Part shown: positions 18,309-27,254 of the stretch, piece after piece
Layout: each line of letters starts with the position of its first letter
How positions within the stretch are numbered: position 1 is the stretch's first letter
Assembly (NCBI RefSeq): GCF_039523175.1
Contig: NZ_BAAAEU010000004.1
Span: 62,001-126,000, forward strand
Direction of reading: 5' to 3'
Source: Dokdonella_A soli
Lineage (GTDB): Bacteria > Pseudomonadota > Gammaproteobacteria > Xanthomonadales > Rhodanobacteraceae
DNA length: 64,000 nucleotides
Program-made: the position numbers and the translations under genes
The notes under the pieces: model-generated
The model's input: the letters and a program-made list of their open reading frames with translations, nothing else
Told to the model about the DNA's origin: nothing
Database searches by the model: none

Positions 18309-18608
18309 TCTGGTGGGCGAGATTCTCGGGTCGACGGTATAGACGTGTTGCAAGAACTGCCTGGGTTCAATGATCCGGGACGCTTTGTTGGACTGGCCTG
18401 CCTTTCTCCAACGTTTAGCGTGCATGCCAGTGCATCATGGACCACCGTCACTGGCATCATGCAGCTATGTGTCAATACGCGACGACGAATGCACGGGCTC
18501 TCCTGACGAGGGGAGTGCGACAGTTGACGATGCCCGTCGGTATTTCACTGCGTGACATCTGGCTGGCCATTATCGGATGGGGATGCGATAGATGGGCGGC
18601 TTTGAGCT
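18309..18608. other. 300-base intergenic stretch, no gene recognised
   Basis: Between the small secreted protein and the acyltransferase. Short frames exist on both strands, but none has a convincing start or a recognisable motif. No strong terminator hairpin with a T-run is visible. It may hold a promoter for the acyltransferase. Confidence 0.5.
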
Positions 18609-19772
18609 ATGACCCAGAAGCTGCAATGGCTGGAAGTGATGCGTGGCGTCGCGGCGTGCTGGGTGCTGGTTTACCACGCCAATCAGTCTGTGACTAACTT
18701 CATCGGTCCCTCGGGAGAGCCGCACGTATTGATTTCGAATGGGTATCTCGGTGTAGATTTCTTCTTCGTGCTGTCGGGATTCATCATCGCCTATTCCAGC
18801 AATCGGCTTCTTGAGACGGGTCGCGGGCTCGTCGACTACGCGAGAGCGCGGATAGTTAGGGTCTATGTTCCCTATCTGCCAATAGGCACTACGATGTTTA
18901 TGCTGTACCTGGTGTGGCCGCACTTGAGTGCTGCTGACCGTTCACCTGGGTTGTTGACATCGCTGACCCTTTTGCCATCGAACAGTCCACCCGCGCTGTC
19001 GGTCGCGTGGACTTTGGTTCATGAAATCATTTTTTATGCGTTGTTCTCCCTGTTCTTCTTGTGGCGTCACGCGCTCTGGAGCCTTCTGGCGTTGTGGGCG
19101 ATCTCCATTGGCTGCTACGTGTGGCTTGGCCAGCCGCTTGCGCGAGGCCTGGAATATCTGCTTTCACCGCTCAATCTCTGCTTTCTTCTGGGGGTTGCCG
19201 TGTATTACCTGACGCGCAAGGGCGTTGCTGCGAGGGTTGCCATCGCGGCTGCCGTGGTCGGCGCAGTTGTTGTTGTATTTGAAGCAAGTCAGCAGCAACC
19301 GAGCCGCTGGCTACTCGCACTCGGATTTTCCGCGCTCATCGTAGGAGCTTCGTCGGCAACAGCGAGGTGTTGGAATCCGAGGCGATGGATGATGACGCTG
19401 GGAGCTGCCTCCTATTCGATTTATCTCAGTCACGGCCCGGTTTTGTCCATCGCCGTGCGTGGGTTTCGCCGCATCTTGCCGGACGCGGGATCACTTGCGG
19501 CCCTTCTCGTGATTTCCGTTTTTTCGCTCGCAGTAGGCTTGGTATATTGCTTTATATATGAACGACGCGCACTCGTGGTCGTTCGCGAATTTTTTACGGC
19601 GACAACGTTGATGGCCGCAATGGAATTGGTGTCGTCAGCGCTTCGTCGTGTTGAAACGAAAAACGTGAGCTTGAACGGAACGATTCGACCACAATCACGC
19701 GCCAACGCTCTGCTGCAATCAATTCGTGTCAATTCAAGGTTACTTATTCAAAGACAAAAATGTTTGGGATGA
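18609..19772 (+). CDS. Acyltransferase-3 family membrane O-acyltransferase
   Basis: A 387-residue polytopic membrane protein of the acyltransferase-3 (OafA/OatA) family that adds acetyl or similar groups to sugars of the polymer. The N-terminus carries LQWLEVMRGVAACWVLVYHANQ, with the family's arginine and catalytic-type histidine, then GYLGVDFFFVLSGFIIAYS. About ten membrane helices follow. There is no C-terminal SGNH domain, so it must act alone or with a separate partner. The last 50 residues after the final helix are polar. Position inside the locus suggests it decorates the exopolysaccharide repeat unit. Confidence 0.9.
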   Translation: MTQKLQWLEVMRGVAACWVLVYHANQSVTNFIGPSGEPHVLISNGYLGVDFFFVLSGFIIAYSSNRLLETGRGLVDYARARIVRVYVPYLPIGTTMFMLYLVWPHLSAADRSPGLLTSLTLLPSNSPPALSVAWTLVHEIIFYALFSLFFLWRHALWSLLALWAISIGCYVWLGQPLARGLEYLLSPLNLCFLLGVAVYYLTRKGVAARVAIAAAVVGAVVVVFEASQQQPSRWLLALGFSALIVGASSATARCWNPRRWMMTLGAASYSIYLSHGPVLSIAVRGFRRILPDAGSLAALLVISVFSLAVGLVYCFIYERRALVVVREFFTATTLMAAMELVSSALRRVETKNVSLNGTIRPQSRANALLQSIRVNSRLLIQRQKCLG

Positions 19773-20094
19773 GCGGGTGGGTGGAGCTTTTGTGGTATAT
19801 CGAAGCGTCTGTGCGATGTCTCGGCCACATAGCGAAGATGGAACTTTTCCGCTGCGAGGAGACGATGTGCTGCATACGAAAGCCGATACCACCGAAATGA
19901 TTCACGTAGTCTGCTGCCGGCTAGATGCTGATGGAACGCGGGATTGCCAACTTCGCGCGCTGATTCACGATTACTACGTCGCGAGAAGATGAAACGAGGA
20001 ACCTAAGCTGTCCCCGTGTCGATGCCGCCGCCTCTCGAGGTCGCAAATTGCTTCAATGGCTTCAGCAACGCGAGGAAACTGGGTGAATTCGCCA
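19773..20094. other. Intergenic stretch with one doubtful 88-codon frame
   Basis: A frame from 19726 to 19992 overlaps the end of the acyltransferase gene and encodes a polar, Cys/His/Asp-containing peptide with no recognisable family. It lacks a good ribosome site. I treat the stretch as non-coding. The start of the following polymerase/ligase gene could lie at 20056 inside it. Confidence 0.4.
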
Positions 20095-21474
20095 ATGCAT
20101 TCCGAGGCACAGGCGCAACGCCACGACCGCCCTCTATTCATTCTGATGTGCGTGCTCCTGATCGTGTGTTTTGTTACCGGAGGCAGCTCCCAGGAAAGCG
20201 GGATCGGCGTCATGAGCGCGCAAGTGTTGGCCATCCCGGTTCTGCTCTATGCGCTGACGCGATTGATAGCTTGCAAGTGCCTCGGATCAGTGAGATTTGG
20301 CACCGGAGTGGTAGCGTTGATCGTACTGATTCCATTCCTGCAGCTTCTACCGGTCCCGGAGTGGTTGTGGAGTCTGTCGCCGGCGCGCGTATCGCTTCAA
20401 CACGACCTCGCCGCAGCCGGTGTGACCGGGCCTCGTTATCGCTGGAGCCTGGTGCCTGGCGCGACTGAACGTGGCTTGCTGTTGCTGCTGCCGGCCGTAG
20501 CGCTGTTCTTCGCCACCATCACCCTGGGGCGAAGCGCATTGCGCCGCGTCTTGAGCGTCGTAATTGGCCTTGCTCTATTCAGCATGCTGCTGGGGATCGC
20601 GCAACTCGGCGCAGAACAACACAGCATTCTCAATCCCTACCCGCAGTGGGTGCCGGAGATGGGCGGCGTGTTCGCCAACCCCAACCACCAGGCAACAGCT
20701 CTCGCGATGGCGCTGGTGTTATCGGTCGCCCTCATGCTCGATGCGCGTCGTCGCGCCCGGCCCGGTGATGGTGCGCACGCGCTCCCATGGGTTTACGCCG
20801 CATTGGCCGCGTTGTTTGTGGTCGCGATTCCGATGACAGGATCGCGCGCGGCACCGATTATCGCTATCGTGCCGACGGTCGCGTTCGTCTTGGCGTGCGG
20901 GGCGATTCCGTTCGACCGTCTGCGCCACCACCTTCCCACGCAGTTGTTCTTCCTGATCACCATGACTGCGTTGGTGATCGGCGTCTACAGTGCGATGAGT
21001 TGGACGCGAGGCGACAAGGTCGACGCGATACGCTCCATGCTGGCGGAGCAAACGACAATGATCGGTTTCGCGCAAGCGCCACTGGGCGGCGGCATCGGCG
21101 GGTTCATTCCACTGTACTCTCAAGGCGTCGATGCTTCCGTGTTGCGCGACGAATACATCAACAGCGCGCACAACGAATACGCCCAGTTGTGGCTTGAAGG
21201 TGGCGTGCTTGCAGTATTCGGCTTGCTGGCCGCCTTCGCCGTGCTCGGTCTCAGCGTGCGCCGATTGATGAAGCTGCCTGCCCGATCAAGTTCACGCACG
21301 ACGGGTTTGGGCGCCATGATGGCGTTGTTGGTCGTGATCCTGCATTCCTGGGTCGATTATCCTTTGCGTACGCCGGCACTTCTAACTGTTTTTGGATTGT
21401 TGGGGGGCGCTGTGGTGAAGCTCGCGAGCGACGATGCTGGCGCCCCATTTCAATTGCTCGCCGACCGTGCGTAA
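20095..21474 (+). CDS. O-antigen ligase/polymerase (Wzy_C) family membrane protein
   Basis: A 459-residue polytopic inner-membrane protein. The start at 20095 is preferred because GGTGA lies eight bases before it; ATG at 20056 is the alternative. About twelve helices are evident. The Wzy_C signature lies in the second half: a large periplasmic loop with GGVFANPNHQATALAMAL, MTGSRAA, then GGGIGGFIPLY and INSAHNEYAQLWLEGG, close to the usual H-N-x-Y/F pattern of this family. It should polymerise or ligate lipid-linked repeat units at the periplasmic face. A second, unrelated polymerase-like protein of EpsG type is encoded at 32.3 kb, so their division of labour is open. Confidence 0.88.
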   Translation: MHSEAQAQRHDRPLFILMCVLLIVCFVTGGSSQESGIGVMSAQVLAIPVLLYALTRLIACKCLGSVRFGTGVVALIVLIPFLQLLPVPEWLWSLSPARVSLQHDLAAAGVTGPRYRWSLVPGATERGLLLLLPAVALFFATITLGRSALRRVLSVVIGLALFSMLLGIAQLGAEQHSILNPYPQWVPEMGGVFANPNHQATALAMALVLSVALMLDARRRARPGDGAHALPWVYAALAALFVVAIPMTGSRAAPIIAIVPTVAFVLACGAIPFDRLRHHLPTQLFFLITMTALVIGVYSAMSWTRGDKVDAIRSMLAEQTTMIGFAQAPLGGGIGGFIPLYSQGVDASVLRDEYINSAHNEYAQLWLEGGVLAVFGLLAAFAVLGLSVRRLMKLPARSSSRTTGLGAMMALLVVILHSWVDYPLRTPALLTVFGLLGGAVVKLASDDAGAPFQLLADRA

Positions 21475-21677
21475 TGAAGACCCCGGCCCGACCACGTGTT
21501 GAATCTGGGTAGCGTGTTCCTCCTGTTTCCGAGTGGCTACGACATGGGCAGTACCGTTTGACACTGAAGCTGCAGACTGATGCACATCTGCCACCTTGCC
21601 GGGCAAGTAGCCACACTCAGTATTTGGTTTGTCGCCCCTAACTTCGACAGTGCAGCGTGCTCTGACTTGGAGGCAAT

Positions 21678-22091
21678 ATGGATCTAAGCTTTGCAAAGTG
21701 GGTGGAACTGCAGAACAAGCTCGATCCTAGAGGTTGCTTGACAATCGCCAATCAGGAGGAAATCTCCTTTCCCGTCTCTCGGGTCTTCTACGTTTACGCA
21801 GTGCCGGAAGATTCCGAACGTGCCGTGCACGCCCATCGCACCACCGAGCAATTTGTTATTGCAATCCATGGTTCCTTCTCGCTTGATCTCACGGACGGTC
21901 AGAAAACTCGCACGTATTTGATGAATGAACCGACGCGAGGCGTCTACGTCCCGCCCATGATATGGGACCGTCTGTACGACTTTACGCCAGATGCGATCTG
22001 CCTGGTTTTTGCCAGTACTCCGTACGATGAGTCCGACTACATTCGCGACTGGGATAGCTACCTGGAAGTGATGAAGGAGATCCGGGGATGA
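21678..22091 (+). CDS. fdtA: FdtA/WxcM-type dTDP-6-deoxy-hexose 3,4-ketoisomerase (cupin)
   Basis: A 137-residue cupin enzyme of the FdtA/QdtA family that shifts the keto group of dTDP-4-keto-6-deoxyglucose from C4 to C3. Conserved parts visible are GCLTIANQEEISFPVSRVFY, the HAHRTTEQF metal/active-site-like motif, YVPPMIWDRLYDF and LVFASTPYDESDYIRD, all typical of the family at normal length. Its stop overlaps the start of the aminotransferase gene (ATGA), the usual genetic pairing. The substrate needs RmlA and RmlB, which are not in this window. FdtA versus QdtA (product stereochemistry) cannot be settled by eye. Confidence 0.88.
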   Translation: MDLSFAKWVELQNKLDPRGCLTIANQEEISFPVSRVFYVYAVPEDSERAVHAHRTTEQFVIAIHGSFSLDLTDGQKTRTYLMNEPTRGVYVPPMIWDRLYDFTPDAICLVFASTPYDESDYIRDWDSYLEVMKEIRG

Positions 22092-23206
22092 AGGTTTCCT
22101 TCTTGGAACTTGCTCCTGCGTATCGCGAACTGCAAGCGGAGATCGATGAGGCATTCCATAAAGTTCTCGTCAAGGGTTGGTACGTCCTCGGAGAGGAAGT
22201 CGCTTCCTTTGAGCAAGAATTCGCGGACTACCTTGATGTAATGCACTGTGTTGGCGTAGCCAGCGGATTGGATGCTCTGGCGTTGTGCCTGGAGGCGCTG
22301 GAAGTTGGCAGCGGACATGAGGTCATTGTTCCATCGAACACATACATAGCAACCGCGCTGGCGGTTACTCGAGTGGGCGCCAAGGTCGTCTTCGTCGAGC
22401 CAGATCCGCTAACCCGCAACCTCGATCCCAGTGAAGTACAGCGCGCGATCACATCGCGTACGGCGGCTATTTTACCCGTTCATCTCTACGGATTGCCCGC
22501 CGAGATGCAGGCGATTCGCAAGATTGCCAATGATCATGGACTGCATGTGATCGAGGATGCTGCACAGGCGCACGGCGCCAGATATTTCAACAAGCGCGCC
22601 GGTGGGCTGGGAGATGTTGCAGCGTTTAGTTTTTATCCAGGGAAGAACCTCGGAGCATTCGGCGATGGCGGGGTGGTCGTGACCGACGACGCCGCGATTG
22701 CGGAGCGAATTCGGACGCTACGCAATTATGGGTCGCGGGTGAAGTACTACAATGATATGCGAGGGCACAACAGTCGCCTTGACGAGCTCCAAGCTGCAGC
22801 TTTGAATGTGAAGCTTCCCTATCTCGATGCGTGGAATGCACGAAGAAGACACTGGGCACAGCGTTACAACGAAGCCTTCGCACAGATTGAAGGTCTCGTT
22901 CTGCCGATCGAGCCAGAAGGCTGCGAATCGTGCTGGCATCTCTATGTCGTCGGTACAGAGCGAAGGAGTGAGCTGCAGCACTATCTCGCAGAGCGCGGCA
23001 TTGGAACGCTGATTCACTACCCATTGCCGCCTTACCGACAAAGAGCTTACGCAGATCTTTTGATTCCACCGGGCACTTTCCCGGTGGCTGACGAACTTGC
23101 CAATCGGGTTTTGAGCCTTCCGATCGGGCCACACCTCAGTGAAGAAGGCATCGCGTATGTGTGCGAATGCGTAACAGGATTCTTCAAACGCGACCGTCGC
23201 GTCTGA
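22088..23206 (+). CDS. fdtB: DegT/DnrJ/EryC1/StrS sugar aminotransferase (FdtB-like)
   Basis: A 372-residue PLP-dependent aminotransferase that should convert the 3-keto sugar made by the preceding isomerase into a dTDP-3-amino-3,6-dideoxyhexose. The fold markers are GVASGLDALALCLEAL, VIVPSNTYIATALAV, HLYGLPAEM, VIEDAAQAHGA and the PLP-lysine motif SFYPGKNLGAFGDGG. Length is normal. The ATG overlaps the FdtA stop by four bases, so they are translationally coupled. No FdtC acetyltransferase follows; instead two methyltransferases do, so the amino group may be methylated or left free. Confidence 0.9.
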   Translation: MKVSFLELAPAYRELQAEIDEAFHKVLVKGWYVLGEEVASFEQEFADYLDVMHCVGVASGLDALALCLEALEVGSGHEVIVPSNTYIATALAVTRVGAKVVFVEPDPLTRNLDPSEVQRAITSRTAAILPVHLYGLPAEMQAIRKIANDHGLHVIEDAAQAHGARYFNKRAGGLGDVAAFSFYPGKNLGAFGDGGVVVTDDAAIAERIRTLRNYGSRVKYYNDMRGHNSRLDELQAAALNVKLPYLDAWNARRRHWAQRYNEAFAQIEGLVLPIEPEGCESCWHLYVVGTERRSELQHYLAERGIGTLIHYPLPPYRQRAYADLLIPPGTFPVADELANRVLSLPIGPHLSEEGIAYVCECVTGFFKRDRRV

Positions 23207-23228
23207 TTCTCCAGCTGGGAGCTTTTGA

Positions 23229-24008
23229 ATGCCGGCTTGTAAGGACTGTCAATGGCGGGATGGGGATGTCTGCCGCGTTCATGAACGTGCGAAACGTGAA
23301 TTAATGCGTCCGCTACCCCCGCCACCAACGGGTGCGTGCGCGGTAGCGATTGTGGATTCGTATCTTCCGCTAATCCGTCCCGGCATGAGCGTTCTGGAGA
23401 TCGGCTGCGGCACGTGGTCGAAGATCAAGGATCATTGTCAGATGATCGGCTCGGACTATCACGGACTCGATGTCTTGTCCGAATACTATGGGATTCCGAC
23501 GATTGCCACCCGGTTGGAAAATCTAGCGGAACTATCATATTCCGACGAATCTTTCGACATCGTCGTCGGGAATCAGACGATGGAGCACTGGGGTGAGCAT
23601 GGCTGTACGCTGGAATGGGGTCTCTATCAGTGTTTCCGCGTGACAAAGATAGATGGCCTGGTGTTGCTCAACGTGCCGATTCATTTTCACGGCACCAAAG
23701 AATTCGTCCATGGACGCCTCGATGTCATGAGGGACCTCTTTTCGAAGTTCTCCAATAGCGCAACGATGGAAAGGTGGGGTAGTCCAACGGATCCCCTGCC
23801 ACCGTACTATCCTCACCCGGACTATGAGGCTCTTCGTGGGAAGCCTGCATACGTGCTGGATATCCGCGCCTCGCGTGACCGGGCGCAGCTGCCTCGGGCG
23901 AGCAATGCGCTTGGTTTTCACGGTAAGTTGGCCCAGATATTTCACTATTCCGCGTCTTACAATTCGTACAGGCTTATGAAGAAGCTGCGGGGGTTGCGTA
24001 GTGTTTGA
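23229..24008 (+). CDS. Class I SAM-dependent methyltransferase
   Basis: A 259-residue cytosolic methyltransferase. A Cys-rich start (MPACKDCQWRDGDVCRVH) could bind a metal. The Rossmann core follows with motif I VLEIGCGTWSKIKDH, then SDYHGLDVLSEYYGIP and the post-core FDIVVGNQTMEHWGEH. A GGGAG ribosome site precedes the ATG. It overlaps the next methyltransferase gene by eight bases. Within the locus it most likely methylates a sugar of the polymer (O- or N-methylation); the target is inferred only from context. Confidence 0.85.
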   Translation: MPACKDCQWRDGDVCRVHERAKRELMRPLPPPPTGACAVAIVDSYLPLIRPGMSVLEIGCGTWSKIKDHCQMIGSDYHGLDVLSEYYGIPTIATRLENLAELSYSDESFDIVVGNQTMEHWGEHGCTLEWGLYQCFRVTKIDGLVLLNVPIHFHGTKEFVHGRLDVMRDLFSKFSNSATMERWGSPTDPLPPYYPHPDYEALRGKPAYVLDIRASRDRAQLPRASNALGFHGKLAQIFHYSASYNSYRLMKKLRGLRSV

Positions 24009-24642
24009 AAACAACTACGGCCCCTATCTGCCTCAGGATCGCGACTGTCGCGCCCTCGACATCGGCTGCGGGTCGGGGCGAATGCTGGCGTATCTACACG
24101 AGAAGGGTTACAGGAACCTACGCGGGATTGATGTAGATCCCAACGTCTTGGCGCTGGCTCCGGCGCATGTTCGCAGCTATCTCCAGCACATATCGGATCT
24201 TTCGCAGTTCCTGCGCGACAACAAGGCGCAATTCGATCTCATCATTGCGAAGGATGTCCTCTACTATTTTCCAAGACATGAAGCGCTGCAGCGAATGCGC
24301 GAAATCTCGGACGCCCTCTGTCCGGGAGGTATGATCATTGCGGAAGTTTTCAACGCCGCCCTCCTAACCGCTGGATACACCGCTGCCAAAGACGTTGGGA
24401 TCCAGACTATGTACTCGGAGCAGTCGCTTCGCAGTCTGTTGGAGGCTGCAGGTTTGGATGTGGCAGTGGTTCGTGGGGCAGTGCTTGGGCAGGGCCGCTG
24501 GCGGCGTCCATTTTACGCCTTGGCGGCTTCCTTATGGCGCATGGTGACGAAGCTGATTTACTTGCTAGAGCGCGGTGTTGATTCGCAGAATCCGAAGATA
24601 CTTGCCAAGAGCATTCTTGCTGTCGCACGGCGACCAGGTTGA
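24001..24642 (+). CDS. Class I SAM-dependent methyltransferase
   Basis: A 213-residue methyltransferase starting at a GTG inside the end of the preceding gene. Motif I is RALDIGCGSGRMLAYLHEKGY, followed by GIDVDPNVLALA, and FDLIIAKDVLYYFPRHEAL and LCPGGMIIAEVFN, as in methyltransferase domain families 11/25. The C-terminal part ends with a basic, partly hydrophobic helix. The substrate is unknown; location points to a nucleotide- or lipid-linked sugar. It is the second of three methyltransferases in the locus and not closely similar to the others. Confidence 0.85.
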   Translation: MFENNYGPYLPQDRDCRALDIGCGSGRMLAYLHEKGYRNLRGIDVDPNVLALAPAHVRSYLQHISDLSQFLRDNKAQFDLIIAKDVLYYFPRHEALQRMREISDALCPGGMIIAEVFNAALLTAGYTAAKDVGIQTMYSEQSLRSLLEAAGLDVAVVRGAVLGQGRWRRPFYALAASLWRMVTKLIYLLERGVDSQNPKILAKSILAVARRPG

Positions 24643-24648
24643 GCTGCG

Positions 24649-25797
24649 ATGACTCGCGTCCTGCATATCTGGAATGACTATTCTCCTGCGTTATTTGATC
24701 AGAGTCATCCGGTTGCGATCGAGCATGGCCTGGTTTCAAGGCTTGTGGCTGGTCACTTGATTGCGAATGGCGCGGCGCTTCTGCCGGAGACTTATGTTCT
24801 CCGACAGACGAGCGCGATAGCGCAGAGTTCAGCAGCGTTTGGATGGCGTATCTATCGGCGTGCGCGGCGTATTTTTTTTTGGCAGTTCTTCCAGCGTTTT
24901 TGCGCAGAGCACGCGCGCCAACATCGCCCCGACCTGGTGCACGTCCATTTCGGCACTACCGCCGCAAACCTTTTGCATTTTTTGCAGAAGAGCAACGGAC
25001 CGGTGGTTGTGTCGCTATATGGTGTGGATGCGAGCGCTGCGCTCTCCGATCCGGTTATCGTGCAGCGCTATCGCCAATTGTTTGCGCGAGGATCGGTCTT
25101 TGTTGTTCTCAGCGAGGTTGTGCGTCAGCGGTTGGTGGATATCGGTTGTGGCAACGACAAGATTCGCATCATCAACTTGCCGGCGGGTATCGAACACTAC
25201 CCGTTTCGGTCGCGCGAGTTCGATGGCACGACCCGATTCCTCATCGTGGCACGATTCGTGGAAAAGAAAGGGCACGCTGTATTGCTCCGTGCGTTCCGCG
25301 AGGTGGTGGATGCGGGGAGGCGGGTTCATCTGACCATGATGGGATATGGTCCATCCGGTTGGTTGGAGGAGATGGTCAGGGCACTGGAGCTCGAACATCA
25401 CACCACCCTTATAAACAACGGCCTGAGTCCGAATTTTGTCAGCCTTTTCAATCGTCTCCTCTCTGAGCACGATGTCTTCCTGGCCCCCTCGACCACGGCC
25501 TCAAACGGGGACGACGAAGGAGGGCCTGCATTGACCATGGTCGCTGCGCAGGCGGCGGGAGTGCCGGTGATCGCCACGCCTTTTGTGGGCGCGGAACTCT
25601 CGCTGATTCCCGGAGAAACCGGGCTGTACTGTGAGCAGGACGACGCAGGCTCCTTGGCCGATCGTATGCTGGAACTGTGTGCCCAGCCCGTACTCTGGAA
25701 GAAATTTGGCGAGAATGGCAGCCGATTGGTACACCGGGAATTTTCTCGGGACGGCTATGCGCAGGCGCTTCTTGGACTCTATGCAGAACTGACGTGA
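24649..25797 (+). CDS. Glycosyltransferase family 4 protein
   Basis: A 382-residue GT-B glycosyltransferase that probably adds one sugar to the undecaprenyl-linked repeat unit at the cytosolic membrane face. The N-terminal domain has the loop LVHVHFGTTAANLLHFLQKS. The donor-binding half shows FLIVARFVEKKGHAVLLRAF, YGPSGWLEEM, the DVFLAPS strand and GGPALTMVAAQAAGVPVIAT, the E/x7/E-like region of GT4, here with a changed acidic pattern. It starts six bases after the methyltransferase gene and overlaps the flippase start by four. Donor and acceptor cannot be read from sequence. Confidence 0.88.
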   Translation: MTRVLHIWNDYSPALFDQSHPVAIEHGLVSRLVAGHLIANGAALLPETYVLRQTSAIAQSSAAFGWRIYRRARRIFFWQFFQRFCAEHARQHRPDLVHVHFGTTAANLLHFLQKSNGPVVVSLYGVDASAALSDPVIVQRYRQLFARGSVFVVLSEVVRQRLVDIGCGNDKIRIINLPAGIEHYPFRSREFDGTTRFLIVARFVEKKGHAVLLRAFREVVDAGRRVHLTMMGYGPSGWLEEMVRALELEHHTTLINNGLSPNFVSLFNRLLSEHDVFLAPSTTASNGDDEGGPALTMVAAQAAGVPVIATPFVGAELSLIPGETGLYCEQDDAGSLADRMLELCAQPVLWKKFGENGSRLVHREFSRDGYAQALLGLYAELT

Positions 25798-27254
25798 GAG
25801 CGTTACTCGCCCTCCCTGTGATCAACCGATTCGTCAGCGGCGGCGGGCTTGGCGCTGTCAAGCTCATCGCCGGTTTCGTGCGGGTAAAGATGCTCGCGAT
25901 TGCGATTGGTGTGGCGGGACTTGGCATCCTGGCTCAGGCCGTGCAATTCAACCTGGTCGCGATTGCGCTGACGTCTATCAGCCTCGCAGTGGGCATCATC
26001 AATCGCATACGACAGCCTGCGAGACTCGGTGACCCGGAGGCCGAGCGCATTACCAGGGGAACAGCATTCGTCTCGCTGCTCGGATTGATTGGGCTGTACA
26101 CGTTCGTAGTTTCCTGGAACGCCACGTTCATTCTGGATACCGTGTTCCGCGGCACGATCTCGCGCTGGCAGATCCTTCCGGTGCTGATGGGCGTGCCGTT
26201 CTCTGTCATCGCTTCCGGATATATCGAGGGAATTTTTTACTCGCGTGATCGCTACGATCTCTATGTCAAAGCGTCCATGATGGCGGCGCTGATCGAGCTG
26301 GGGCTGTATGTTGGGTTGGTATATGCACGGGGTATTTCCGGCGCGCTCTTTGCACTCGGCATCAGTAGCGCAACACTGCTCGCTTCTTATTTGTGGTACC
26401 TGCGAAAGATCGGGGACTCGTGGCGAAACGTATTTCCCATTGTGTTCGATCTCCACGAGTTCGTTGTTCTGTTTCGCTTTGGCGCAGTCATGCTGGCTAC
26501 CACCGCTCTAGGTTACCTCTGCGTGCTGTACGTCCGAAGCGAGATGCTTGCGTTGTACGGTGCCAGGGCCAATGGTCTGCTGCAAGTGGCGCTGGCTTTC
26601 AGCGCATATTCCCTACCGTTCATCACGAATGGCGTCTGGGGGCATCTGCATCCGATGGCGAGCAAGCTTGGAGATACGCCGGAGGTCAGAAAGGAATTGC
26701 TCGGCGTGCTGCGTGTGGTGATGATCCTCAGCTCGCTCGCTTCGCTGGGAGCACTCTGCCTCCCGGATGTGTTGATCAGCATCGCTTACACCAACGCCTT
26801 TATCGATGCGACCAGATTCTTCCCGGCGCAATTCGTGGGAGATTTTTTCTATTTCTTTGCATTCACCTTGGGGGTTTTCTTCCTGGCGACATCGCAGCTG
26901 CGTACTTACATGGCTGGATGGATCGCTTATTACGCAATTTATTTGATTGGCAGCAAAATTCTATTTCCATACATCGGGCCTTTGGCGCCAGCTGCCGCGC
27001 ACGCGCTGGCGAGTTGCACGATTGCAGCCTGCGGCGCGGTCTGGTTGCTCCTCGTTGCGCAGATAGGGTTCCGCCAACTCGCCTTGTTCTGGATAGGTAC
27101 CTTCATGGTGGGTGCCGCCGCTCTGCTGCTTTGGTACGAGACGCCGCTCTGGGTTCGGCTCAGCTATATGTTGGCGCCTGTATTGATGTATGGAAAGTTG
27201 TTTCTCGACTGGAGAAAATCCACAAGAGAGAGGCAATGGTTGGCTGCTTCATGA
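25794..27254 (+). CDS. Oligosaccharide flippase (Wzx/MATE-like)
   Basis: A 486-residue polytopic membrane protein expected to flip the completed lipid-linked repeat unit to the periplasm. The GTG at 25794 overlaps the glycosyltransferase stop (GTGA). The product then starts RALLALPVINRFVSGGGLGAVKL, typical of Wzx/polysaccharide transporter family proteins. About twelve to fourteen hydrophobic helices are evident with few charges. An upstream in-frame extension of 39 codons lies inside the previous gene and is not included. Its stop overlaps the next gene start (ATGA). Confidence 0.87.
   Translation: MRALLALPVINRFVSGGGLGAVKLIAGFVRVKMLAIAIGVAGLGILAQAVQFNLVAIALTSISLAVGIINRIRQPARLGDPEAERITRGTAFVSLLGLIGLYTFVVSWNATFILDTVFRGTISRWQILPVLMGVPFSVIASGYIEGIFYSRDRYDLYVKASMMAALIELGLYVGLVYARGISGALFALGISSATLLASYLWYLRKIGDSWRNVFPIVFDLHEFVVLFRFGAVMLATTALGYLCVLYVRSEMLALYGARANGLLQVALAFSAYSLPFITNGVWGHLHPMASKLGDTPEVRKELLGVLRVVMILSSLASLGALCLPDVLISIAYTNAFIDATRFFPAQFVGDFFYFFAFTLGVFFLATSQLRTYMAGWIAYYAIYLIGSKILFPYIGPLAPAAAHALASCTIAACGAVWLLLVAQIGFRQLALFWIGTFMVGAAALLLWYETPLWVRLSYMLAPVLMYGKLFLDWRKSTRERQWLAAS

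Noticed and set aside
19726..19992. An 88-codon plus-strand frame after the acyltransferase
   Set aside because: It starts within the acyltransferase gene, lacks a ribosome site and shows no family; kept only as a doubtful intergenic note.
26393..27250. Long 5' extension of the glycosyltransferase frame at 27.25 kb
   Set aside because: The extension lies entirely within the flippase gene in another frame and lacks glycosyltransferase features; the ATGA overlap at 27251 marks the real start.
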